Positions 56,581 through 64,000 of a DNA stretch of 64,000 bases are shown here, piece by piece; within the stretch, counting starts at the first letter, position 1; each line of letters begins with the position of its first letter. The stretch lies in the NCBI GenBank assembly GCA_016703545.1, contig JADJBX010000003.1, positions 372,001-436,000 on the forward strand. Reading direction: 5' to 3'. Position numbers and translations under genes: made by a program. The notes beneath the pieces were generated by a model. It was not told where the DNA came from. It made no database searches and worked only from the letters and a program-made list of their open reading frames with translations. The DNA is from Candidatus Amarobacillus elongatus. GTDB lineage: Bacteria; Chloroflexota; Dehalococcoidia; Tepidiformales; Tepidiformaceae.

Positions 56581-58504
56581 TCAGGCGGCTCTCGCGATGG
56601 TGGCCGGCTTGAGGGATGCCTGGAGCAGCCCGAGCAACTCCTTCGACGCGACGCTCAGCTCGCTGCCCGGGGCCATCGCGTTCCTCGCCTCATCCACCTT
56701 CCGGGCGAGGGCGAGCTGCAGGACCGAGCCCGCGGCCTTGTGGAACCGCGCGTGGAGACTCAACACCTTCTCGTAGAGCGCACGGTCGGGAACGACGTCG
56801 CACTGCCCCCGTGCATCCATTTGCCGAAAACGCACTGGTCGTCGAGCGCCACCGTCGATGGGTTGAAGTCGCTCTTGCCGCTTTCGATGGCATCGGCGAG
56901 GCGCCGGGACCACATGGTGTGGGCGCGAACCGCGGCCTGCACCTGAACTTCGAAGCCGCTCGATTCGAGCTTGAACCAGGCCGTCGCGTGGTCCAGCGAG
57001 TTCGCGACGCTGCTCAACTGGGCGGCCGTGGCGGCCAGCTCCTGCGCCTGCGCCGAGATTTCCTGCGTCGAGGCCGAAACCTCCTCCACCGCTGCCGACG
57101 TGTTCTCCGTGGTCTGTGCGACCTTCACGATCGCCCTCCCGACAGACGCGGTCAGGTCGGCCATGGTCGCTGCGTCACCGGCCGACGACTGTGCCGAGGT
57201 CGCGATCGCGCCCGCGGAAGCCGAGATCCGTTCGGTGCCTTCGAAGATGGTGCCGACGGAGCCGGCCATGCCCGTCATCGCGCCTGCTGATTCCTCAACG
57301 GAGCGGACGATTGCCGCAAGCGCGGTCTCGGCCCGGCCCGTCACTTCCTGGCACGCCTTCACCTCGCCGACCCCGGTCTCCATCGCGGCGACGGCCTCCA
57401 CCGTCCGCTGCCGGACGTGCCCGATGAGCTCCGCGATCTGACGCGTGGATTCGGACGAGCGCTCGGCCAGGGTGCGAATGTTCTCCGCCACGACCGCGAA
57501 GCCGCGGCCCTCCTTACCCGCGCTCGCGGCTTCGATGGCGGCGTTGAGGGCGAGGAGGTTGGTGCGGCGTGCGATGTCGTCGATGACCGCGACGATGCCG
57601 CCAATCTGCTCGCCGTAGGACCCGAGTTCGTTCACGACATGCGAGGCGCGGCCCATGGTCTCGGCGACGGCGCTGATGGACCGCGCGGCCTCCCCCAGTG
57701 CCTGCTGCCCTTCTGCGACGTGCTCGCGGCTGGCCTCGGCGGAGCGCGTCACGCTCTTCGCGGCATCCGCGATCCCGGCCACCTGGTCCCGGATCCCGGC
57801 GAGAGCTCCCGCGCTTGCGCCGCGTCGGTGGCGCTGGTGGTCGAGCTCTCGACCAGGCTCCGCGACCCGTTCGCGAGGCCGTGGACCTCTTCGGACGACG
57901 TCTGCGCAAGGTCGTTCAGCGCGACCACGGACCCGGCCACATCCGCCACGGCGGACGCGATCTGGCCCGTGGTGCTGGCCATCTGTCCGGACGCGACGCG
58001 CAGCCCGTCGGACGCGACGAGCACGCCGTTGGCGTCCCGCTGCACCGCCGTGACCAGGTCGGACATCGCCGTCCGCGCCTCGTTATACCTGGCGATGCCG
58101 CCGGCGATGTGATCGATGATTTCGTTCACGGTGCGCGCCAGGTGGCCCAGCTCGTCGTTCGAGGGGTCCGGGACGTGTGTCGTGACGGACTGCACCGTGA
58201 GGGTCAGGTCGCCGGCGGCGAAGGCGCTGATGCCCTCGGCCAGCCCGGCGACGCAGTTCTGTTCGAGGCTCTCAAGCCGCTCGCCGATTTCGCTCACGGG
58301 CCGGCGAATGGAGCGGACGGACCAGACGAGGGCGACGGCCGCGCTCGCGCCGCCGAAGAAGGTGGCGGTACCAAGGAGCAGGCGTGTGCTCTCGTCCGCG
58401 GCCTGGGCCGCGCCAGCGCAACCGGCGGCCACGAGGACCGCGATGGGCAGGCCCATGGCCGTGTAGAGCCGCAGTCGAATGGAACGGTGTCTAAGTGTTC
58501 CCAA
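56581..58504 (-). CDS. Methyl-accepting chemotaxis protein with C-terminal CZB domain (two frameshifts)
   Basis: About 641 residues. TTG 58504 has AGAGGAAA five bases upstream; ATG 58561 is an alternative. Two helices (about 15-35 and 40-62) are separated by only a few residues, so there is almost no outer ligand domain. HAMP and a signalling helix follow, with the tip ARRTNLLALNAAIEAASAGK. The last 90 residues are a chemoreceptor zinc-binding domain: His in RAHTMW, Cys in DDQCVFGKW, and two His in SLHARFHKAA. Frameshifts near 57805 and 56812 break the reading; both lie in otherwise continuous family sequence. Confidence 0.9.
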
Positions 58505-58547
58505 TGGGGTTTCCTCTGGCTCGTGCGGCGTTGTGCCGGCCGGTCGA

Positions 58548-58570
58548 GAAACGCGAAACATTCGCGTTTC
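58548..58570. repeat. Perfect 10-base inverted repeat upstream of the chemoreceptor
   Basis: GAAACGCGAA, three bases, TTCGCGTTTC. It covers the alternative ATG at 58561 and sits about 45 bases upstream of TTG 58504. It could be an operator or an mRNA hairpin. Confidence 0.6.
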
Positions 58571-58695
58571 CGATGCTGCTGCCCCTGTCGATGCCAGATG
58601 TATCGATACCGGCAACGGGGCCGCTCAGCCCGGTTGTCGTTGATTCCCTGAATGAAAAGCTCTCCAACACGCAACTTGCAGGTTCGCGTGAACGC

Positions 58696-58720
58696 ACCGG
58701 CCGGGAGTCCGCCGGCCGGT
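58696..58720. repeat. Inverted repeat between SRPBCC and chemoreceptor genes
   Basis: ACCGGCCGG, seven bases, CCGGCCGGT. GC-rich, with no T-run; may mark the end of the SRPBCC transcript, weakly supported. Confidence 0.4.
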
Positions 58721-58799
58721 CACGTCCAACGCCGGGGTTCACGGAAGGGTTTGTCCTCTTCCCTGCGACTATTCTTTCCCAATATGGCCCGGGGCCGGA

Positions 58800-59306
58800 T
58801 CAGAGGGCTTTCGCGTAGGCGACCAGCTGGTCGAGCGCGGCGCCCCAGCCGTCGTGGAAGCCCATCTCCGCGTGCCGGTTGCAGCCCTCTTCGTCGCGAT
58901 GGCGCGCCATCGCCCGGTATCGCGTGCCCTCGCCCTCGGGCTCGATCGTGACCACGCCGGTGAAGAACGGCTCGGCCGAGGGGCGATACCCCGGCAGCAG
59001 CGCGTCCGTCCAAACAAAGCGGCGCTCGGGGATCACCTCGAGGATGCAGCCCGTGCCCGGGAACTCCTCGCCTTCGGGCGACCGCATCACGGTGCTGAAG
59101 ATGCCGCCCGGGCGCAGGTCGATCTCGGCGCGGGCGACGCCCCACGGTGCCGGCGCGAACCAGTGCACCAGGTGCTCGGGCTGCGTCCAGGCCGCCCAGA
59201 CGAGCGCGGGCGGAACATCGATCACCCGTTCCAGCACGAGATCGAGGGCGGGGTCGAACGCCGTATCGGCGTCGAGGGCGGTTGCGGCGGCGGTCGTGTC
59301 AGTCAT
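58800..59306 (-). CDS. SRPBCC (AHSA1-like) protein
   Basis: 168 residues. LERVIDVPPALVWAAWTQPEHL at the start and TGCILEVIPERRFVWTDALL, MARHRDEEGCNRHAEMGFHDGW and LDQLVAYAKAL at the end are typical of the AHSA1 branch of the SRPBCC (START-like) fold, which binds hydrophobic ligands. Its ATG overlaps the ArsR-type gene by eight bases. Small ArsR-AHSA1 pairs are common and probably regulate their own operon in response to an unknown ligand. Confidence 0.88.
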   Translation of the reverse strand: MTDTTAAATALDADTAFDPALDLVLERVIDVPPALVWAAWTQPEHLVHWFAPAPWGVARAEIDLRPGGIFSTVMRSPEGEEFPGTGCILEVIPERRFVWTDALLPGYRPSAEPFFTGVVTIEPEGEGTRYRAMARHRDEEGCNRHAEMGFHDGWGAALDQLVAYAKAL

Positions 59307-59643
59307 GGCGGGTCTCCTTCATCTGTATGAGGTACGAGTCGAGCTGATCGAGGCGGCGTTCCCACGTCTGGCGCTGCCCTTCGAGCCAATCCTCGGCGCC
59401 CCGAAACCCTTCCGGGTCGAGGCGGTACGTTCGCACGCGACCGTCCTTGCTGGAGCGAACAAGGCCGCACTCCTCCAGCACACGCAGGTGCTGGACGAAC
59501 GACGGAAGCGCCATTTCGAACGGCATCGCCAGCTCCGTGACCGAGCACGGGCGCAGGGCCAACCGCTCGAGGACGCGCCGGCGCGTGGGATCAGCAAGCG
59601 CGCGGAAAACGGTGTCGAGCGATGGTGCGGGTGGCCGGGTCAC
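59299..59643 (-). CDS. ArsR-family transcriptional regulator
   Basis: 114 residues from GTG 59643 (GGGGA six bases upstream; GTG 59694 is possible). The winged helix reads LDTVFRALADPTRRRVLERL, ELAMPFEMALPSFVQHLRVL and GLVRSSKDGRVRTYRLDPEG. No obvious metal-binding Cys is present, so it probably senses something other than metal. It forms a pair with the SRPBCC gene and is likely autoregulated: a palindrome overlaps a -35-like element upstream at 59771-59786. Confidence 0.85.
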   Translation of the reverse strand: MTRPPAPSLDTVFRALADPTRRRVLERLALRPCSVTELAMPFEMALPSFVQHLRVLEECGLVRSSKDGRVRTYRLDPEGFRGAEDWLEGQRQTWERRLDQLDSYLIQMKETRHD

Positions 59644-59749
59644 GGTTGATCCCCGTCCGCTGCCGCGCACAAGCTCGAACCCGCGGTTCCGCACGCCGTG
59701 AAAGCCTCGCCGCGCACCTGGTGCTCCTGTCCTGCCGAGGATGGGCCAG

Positions 59750-59779
59750 AGTATTGAGCTTCCAACATAGTTAGGTCAA
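59750..59779 (-). promoter_or_regulatory. ArsR/SRPBCC operon promoter
   Basis: Minus strand: -35 TTGACC (59779-59774), 18 bases, -10 AATACT (59755-59750). The -35 lies within the palindrome at 59771-59786. Confidence 0.5.
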
Positions 59780-59786
59780 TACCTAA
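59771..59786. promoter_or_regulatory. Candidate ArsR operator
   Basis: TTAGGT, four bases, ACCTAA: a perfect AT-rich dyad covering the -35 of the ArsR operon. ArsR repressors usually bind such palindromes across their own promoter, which fits autorepression. Confidence 0.6.
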
Positions 59787-59957
59787 GTTTCATCACTGTT
59801 GCGTGCGGGCGAACGCGTGTGCCTCGCACCCGACACTGCAACTTGCCTGCAATGGAACGGGCAATCGCCTCCCATTCGATGCATCCGGGGCGGGCCTACA
59901 TTGGCGAAAGGGAAAGCGGCCGGCACGCACCCGGCAGCGCTTCACGGAGTTCCGCGC

Positions 59958-61001
59958 TTGAAACCGCTCCTCGAACAGCGGCCCGGCGATTTGCGCCGGG
60001 TGGCAGTCTTCCGCGCGCTTCAACTGGGGGATTTGCTCTGTGCGGTCCCCGCGTTGAGGGCGTTGCGGGCCGCCCTCCCCGAGGCGGAGATCACCCTCCT
60101 GAGCCTGCCCTGGGCACACGAACTCGCCAAACGGCTGCCGCGGCTCATCGACACCGTGGTCCCCTTCCCCGGTTTCCCCGGCCTCCCGGAGCAGCCGTTC
60201 GAAGCGGAGTCCCCGCCGCCCTTCCTCCATTGGGCGCACGAACGCCGCCTCGACCTCGCCATCCAACTCCATGGCGCTGGGCGAACGACCAACACCGTCG
60301 TGGACCTGCTCGGCGCGCGATGGACGGCGGGGTATCGCATGCCCGATGCGCCCGCACGGCCGAACTTCTTCGTCTACCCGGACCGCGGCCACGAGTCGTG
60401 GCGGTACCAGCACCTGCTCGAACAGCTCGGTGCGCCCCAGGTCAGCACCGCGGTCGAATTCCCGTTGCTGACCGAGGACGTCACGGAGGCCCGGCAGGCC
60501 GTGCCCGGTCTCGCGGCGCCATACGCGATCATCCACGCGGGGGCGCGGCATGCCGCCCGCCGCTGGCCACCCGAGCGGTTCGCCGCCATCGCAACGTCGC
60601 TGGTGGAACGCGGCCTCACGGTCGTGCTCACCGGTACGGAAGACGAACGGTCGCTGACGCAGGCCGTCCGCGAGCGCTGCGCCGTGCCTGTTATCGATGC
60701 CGCTGGTGCGACCCGGACGTTGGGCGCGATGGCTGCGCTCGTCGCGGGAGCGGCGCTGGTAGTGACGAACGACACGGGCACATCCCACCTCGCCGCTGCG
60801 TCCCGCACACCCAGTGTGGTGGTCTTCCAGGCGACAAGCCCCGAGCGTTGGGCGCCGCGGGACCGCGATCTCCACGTCGCGGTGGCCATGCCGGACACGC
60901 TCCGCGAGGGGCGCGGCAGCCCCCCGCCGGTGGCCACGGTCCTTCGCGCCGTCGACCAGCTCCTCCAGCGCGTCCCCGAGGCGGCCCGTGGAACCCATTG
61001 A
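59958..61001 (+). CDS. Glycosyltransferase family 9 (first of two)
   Basis: 347 residues from TTG 59958 (GGAG eight bases upstream). The N-terminal VAVFRALQLGDLLCAVPALR and ALRAALPEAEITLLSLPWA, HAGARHAARRWPPERFAAIA and NDTGTSHLAAASRTPSVVVF match ADP-heptose:LPS heptosyltransferases (GT9, WaaF-like). The acceptor is unknown; in an organism likely without LPS it may glycosylate another carbohydrate or lipid. It overlaps the next GT9 by 14 bases. Confidence 0.88.
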   Translation: MKPLLEQRPGDLRRVAVFRALQLGDLLCAVPALRALRAALPEAEITLLSLPWAHELAKRLPRLIDTVVPFPGFPGLPEQPFEAESPPPFLHWAHERRLDLAIQLHGAGRTTNTVVDLLGARWTAGYRMPDAPARPNFFVYPDRGHESWRYQHLLEQLGAPQVSTAVEFPLLTEDVTEARQAVPGLAAPYAIIHAGARHAARRWPPERFAAIATSLVERGLTVVLTGTEDERSLTQAVRERCAVPVIDAAGATRTLGAMAALVAGAALVVTNDTGTSHLAAASRTPSVVVFQATSPERWAPRDRDLHVAVAMPDTLREGRGSPPPVATVLRAVDQLLQRVPEAARGTH

Positions 61002-62073
61002 CGTCCGGTCACTGCGGCGCATCCTCGCCGTGCGGCTCGACAACATCGGCGACCTGGTTCTGCTGTCACCAGCGCTCCGTGCGCTGGCCACGGCAGCCCC
61101 GCAGGCAGAGATCACGCTGCTGTGTTCCCCCGCCGGCAGCCGCGTGGCGCCACTCCTACCATGGGTCAGCGACACCATCGTCGCGCGCACGAGCTGGCAG
61201 GACGCCTCGAACGGCCTGCCGCACGACCCTGCCCGCGAGCAGGCGCTCATCGCGGCGATCGCGGGCCGCCGCTTCGACGCCGCCTTCGTGTTCACCAGCT
61301 TCTCGCAGACGCCCCATACCCCCGGGTACGTCTGTTACCTCGCGGGCATCCCGGTGCGCGCGGGACAGCCCCGGGACTTCGGCGGCAGCATCTTTAGCCA
61401 CGCGATTCGCCCCCCCGAGGACGACTGCCACCAGGCGGAGCGCAACCTGCACCTGGTCGAAGGCGCCGGGATTCCGGCGGCCGGCCGCCACCTCGAGCTC
61501 CGCGTCCCACCGCGCGAAGCCGCGCTCGGCGATGCGCTCCTTGCCCGCCACGGGATCGCCGCAGGCGAGCCGTTCGCGCTGTTCGCTCCCGGCGCCAGCT
61601 GCCAGGCCCGTCGATACCCGGCGGAGCGGTTCGCGCAGGCCGCGCGGCGTGTTTCGGCGGCGGGTCTGTGCGTCGTCGCCGCGGGGGCGGAACAGGACGC
61701 GGTCGCGTGCGAAGCGATAGCGGGGGCCGCGGGTCCCGGCGCCGCGAACATCGCCGGGGCCACATCGATTCCGGAGTTCGCTCGCGTCGTGAGCCGCGCC
61801 GCCGTCGTCGTCTGCAACGACAGCGGGCCGATGCACATCGCCGAGGCGTTCGCGCGCCCGATGACGGTGCTGTTCGCGGGGACGGACCTGCAGCGGCAAT
61901 GGGCGCCGCGCGCCAGCCACGCCATCCTCCTGCAGCGGCCCACACCCTGCGCTCCCTGCTACGGCTTCACCTGCGACCGTCTGCAGGCGTGCCTCGACAT
62001 CGACCCGTGGGAGGTGGCTCAGCACGCGCTCGCGCTCGCCGCCACCGTCCCCAGCGCCAAGGAGGCGGCATGA
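60988..62073 (+). CDS. Glycosyltransferase family 9 (second of two)
   Basis: 361 residues from GTG 60988. LRRILAVRLDNIGDLVLLSP gives the GT9 start; FAPGASCQARRYPAERFAQA and VVVCNDSGPMHIAEAFARP are the donor-binding signatures. Cys-rich loop PCAPCYGFTCDRLQAC near the C-terminus recalls the usual QCYPCYQHTC end of GT9 enzymes. Coupled to the first GT9 by overlap and to the next glycosyltransferase by an ATGA overlap. Confidence 0.88.
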   Translation: MEPIDVRSLRRILAVRLDNIGDLVLLSPALRALATAAPQAEITLLCSPAGSRVAPLLPWVSDTIVARTSWQDASNGLPHDPAREQALIAAIAGRRFDAAFVFTSFSQTPHTPGYVCYLAGIPVRAGQPRDFGGSIFSHAIRPPEDDCHQAERNLHLVEGAGIPAAGRHLELRVPPREAALGDALLARHGIAAGEPFALFAPGASCQARRYPAERFAQAARRVSAAGLCVVAAGAEQDAVACEAIAGAAGPGAANIAGATSIPEFARVVSRAAVVVCNDSGPMHIAEAFARPMTVLFAGTDLQRQWAPRASHAILLQRPTPCAPCYGFTCDRLQACLDIDPWEVAQHALALAATVPSAKEAA

Positions 62074-63055
62074 GAACTCCCCGCGCTCACCTGGCACGTC
62101 CACGGCAGCTACCTCTGGTACCTGTCCCACGCCGACGCCGAGTTCTTCCTGCCGGTGAAGCCCGGCCGCCCGGAAGGGTACGGGGGCGCACTCCGAGCTT
62201 TCCGTGGCCCGCGAACGTCCACGAGGTCGACGCGTCCACCGTTGCCGACCTGGAGCTGACTGCATCCTGTTCCAGAGCCGCCGGAACCTGGAGGTCGACC
62301 AGTTCGAAATCCTGTCGGCCGCTCAGCGGACGCTGCCGCGGGTCTACCTCGAACACGATCCGCCCCGCGAAAGCCCGACCGACACGCGCCACCCGGTCGC
62401 CGATCAGGACACGCTGGTCGTGCACGTCACGGGGTTCAACGCGCTGATGTGGGACAACGGCCGCAGCCCCGTGCGCGTGGTCGAGCACGGCGTGGTGGAC
62501 CCGGGGCACCTCTACCGCGGAACGCTCGACCGCGGGATTGCCATCGTCAACAACCTTGGCCGGCGGGGGCGGCGTCTCGGCGCCGACGTGTTCGTGGAGG
62601 TTCGCGACGAGGTCCCCATCGACCTTGCGGGCATGGGCTCCGGCGACTTCGCCGGGCTGGGCGACCTTCCTCACGCGGAGCTGATGGAGACAGCGGCCAA
62701 CTATCGCTTCTTCTTCAACCCGATTCGCTACACGAGCCTCGGGCTGGCGATTTGCGAGGCGATGATGGTCGGCCTCCCGGTGGTTGGCCTTGCGACCACG
62801 GAGCTCGTGACCGTCATCGAAGACGGCTGGAATGGCTACCTCGATACCCGGCCCGAGCGGCTCATCGACCCCATGCGCGCGCTGCTGAAAGACCCCGAGC
62901 TCGCCCGGACGCTCGGCAACGCGGCACGGAAGACGGCCATCGAACGGTTCGGCATCGAGCGGTTCAGCCGCGATTGGGAGTGCGTGTTCCGGGATGTCAC
63001 CGGGGGCACGCGTACGATCTTCGCGGCGGCCGCGGCCGCCGGAGGTGCGGCGTGA
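62070..63055 (+). CDS. Glycosyltransferase, GT-B type (three frameshifts)
   Basis: About 328 residues once three indels are allowed within the first 190 bases. Reading in order: ALTWHVHGSYLWYLSHADAE (frame changes near 62075 and 62185), RTPSFPWPANVHEVDASTVA, then DCILFQSRRNLEVDQF after a lost base near 62256. The rest is intact: HVTGFNALMWDNGR, FNPIRYTSLGLAICEAMMVG (the donor-binding Glu-rich region of family 4 enzymes) and a helical end. It overlaps the GT9 stop (ATGA) and the next gene's GTG, so it belongs to the same cluster. The density of frameshifts suggests poor sequence here. Confidence 0.75.
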
Positions 63056-64000
63056 AGCCGAAGATCGCGTTCATCAGCGAACACGCCTCGCCCCTCGCGG
63101 CGCCGGGCGGCATTGATAGCGGCGGCCAGAACGTGTACGTCGCGAACGTCGCGCGCCGGCTGGCCCGTGCCGGGTACGCCGTGGACATCTTCACGCGCCG
63201 CTCGAGCGCCGATCAGCCGCGCGTGGTGGCCTGGGAGGACGGCGTCCGGGTCGTGCATGTCTCCGCCGGACCCGCGGCGTACGTCCCGAAGGAGGAGCTG
63301 CTCCCCTTCATGGACGACTTTCGCGACGACGTCCTCGCGTTCATGGACCGCGAACGCGCGCCGTACAGCATCGTCCACGCCCAGTGCTGGATGTCGGCGC
63401 TCGTGGCGTGCGAGCTGAAGCGCCTCCGGCAGATCCCATTCGTGGTCACCTTCCACGCGCTGGGGCGCATCCGCCGCCGCTTTCAAGGCGACGCGGACGG
63501 TTTCCCCGATGAGCGCTTCGCCATCGAGGACCGCGTCATCGCCGAATGCGATCGGGTCATCGCGGAGTGCCCGCAGGAGCTGGAGGACCTGATCGTCGAG
63601 TACCGGGCGGACCCCGCGAAGATCGCGGTGGTGCCCTGCGGCTTCGATGGCCAGGAGCTGTGGCCCATGCCCAAGGCCGTCGCGCGCAAGGCGCTCGGCC
63701 TTCCCCGCGACGGGCGCGTCGTCCTGCACCTGGGCCGGATGGTCCCCCGAAAGGGCGTCGACACGGTCATCCGGGGATTCGCGCGGCTGCGAAAGAAGGC
63801 GGGCGGCGACCTCGTCCTCGTGGTTGCCGGCGGCGGCGGCGAAACCTCCGGGCCTGAAGGCGCGGAACTCGACCGCCTCCGCGACCTCGCCCGCGAGTGC
63901 GGTGTCGATGACGCCGTCCAGTTCGCCGGCCGCATCGACCGCGACATGCTCTCAAGTACTACTACAGCGCCGCCGACGTCTTCGTGACCGTGCCCTGGTA
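63052..64000 (+). CDS. Glycosyltransferase family 4, sucrose-phosphate-synthase/MshA-like (3' end cut off, one frameshift)
   Basis: At least 315 residues; the window ends within the gene. Start GTG 63052 overlaps the previous stop (GTGA). GGIDSGGQNVYVANVARRLA is the SPS/MshA-type donor-site start, followed by VVTFHALGRIRRRF, AECPQELEDLIVEY, VVPCGFDGQELWPM, LGRMVPRKGVDTVIRGFA and a Gly-rich GGGG loop. Near 63952 the frame shifts, and KYYYSAADVFVTVPWY resumes in the frame that runs off the window. Probable donor is a nucleotide sugar; the product is unknown. Confidence 0.88.

Larger units (their letters stand above)
59644..59957. other. 314-base region between the ArsR and GT9 genes
   Basis: Divergent intergenic region. 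It contains the ArsR-operon promoter and operator (59750-59786) and an AT-rich stretch around 59750-59800, unusual in this DNA. An in-frame ATG at 59799 could extend the GT9 gene, but I prefer the TTG at 59958, which has GGAG eight bases upstream. Nothing else is evident. Confidence 0.5.

Noticed and set aside
58571..58800. Cyclic di-GMP riboswitch upstream of the chemoreceptor
   Set aside because: The spacer has GGACAAACC-like bases but not the conserved GEMM core or its pairing; only GC-rich hairpins are visible.

Overview
This is a GC-rich bacterial chromosome segment that most resembles a Chloroflexota genome (Tepidiforma/Dehalococcoidia-like). That placement is inferred from gene content. 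The best clue is two giant membrane families, DUF2298 (TIGR03662) and TIGR03663/Agl23, sitting together; they are known almost only from Archaea and Chloroflexi. An F420/FMN luciferase-like oxidoreductase, a decaprenyl-phosphate phosphoribosyltransferase-like UbiA protein and heme A synthesis genes fit an aerobic member. I found no rRNA, tRNA, CRISPR array, insertion sequence or prophage.

Layout. 1-15123 (+): rnc (5' end cut off), smc, ftsY, then a chain of overlapping envelope genes (DUF2298, GT39-like, Agl23 fused to an NHL propeller, LPG-synthase-like flippase, FAD oxidoreductase). 15124-15569: spacer with a hairpin and an antisense helix-turn-helix fragment. 15570-21384 (+): fabD, two fabF paralogues, acpP, then ctaA-ctaB. 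21474-26691: crotonase, Tat/lipobox hydrolase, uvrC, secreted serpin. 26688-31385 (-): DinB, MFS exporter, M16 protease. 31483-33616 (+): hpt, LLM oxidoreductase, histidine phosphatase. 33620-36082 (-): rarA with three small coupled genes. 36194-38469: VOC protein, UbiA transferase, YbaK. 38583-41849 (+): tlyA-nadK-recN. 41918-43608 (-): infC-rpmI-rplT and a ferredoxin. 43672-50356: membrane-anchored sugar dehydrogenase, glycosyltransferase, Gfo/Idh, phosphodiesterase, questin-oxidase-like protein, YgjP-like protease. 50429-59643: acyl-CoA dehydrogenase, glycosyltransferase, PIG-L deacetylase, small-molecule kinase, GMC oxidoreductase, CZB chemoreceptor, SRPBCC/ArsR pair. 59958-64000 (+): four overlapping glycosyltransferases, the last cut by the window end.

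Two features cut across the window. First, at least sixteen single-base-scale frameshifts interrupt otherwise well conserved genes, including essential ones (rnc, smc, ftsY, infC). They look like consensus errors rather than gene decay, so those genes are annotated as full-length spans. Second, about ten genes carry a TANNNT hexamer 6-8 bases before the start codon and have no need of a ribosome binding site, which suggests widespread leaderless transcription.

The best candidate for a poorly described system is the coupled chain at 5458-15123. It combines two polyprenyl-sugar-transferase-like giants, one carrying an extracytoplasmic propeller, with a flippase-like protein and an FAD enzyme, and probably builds or exports a glycolipid or glycoprotein.
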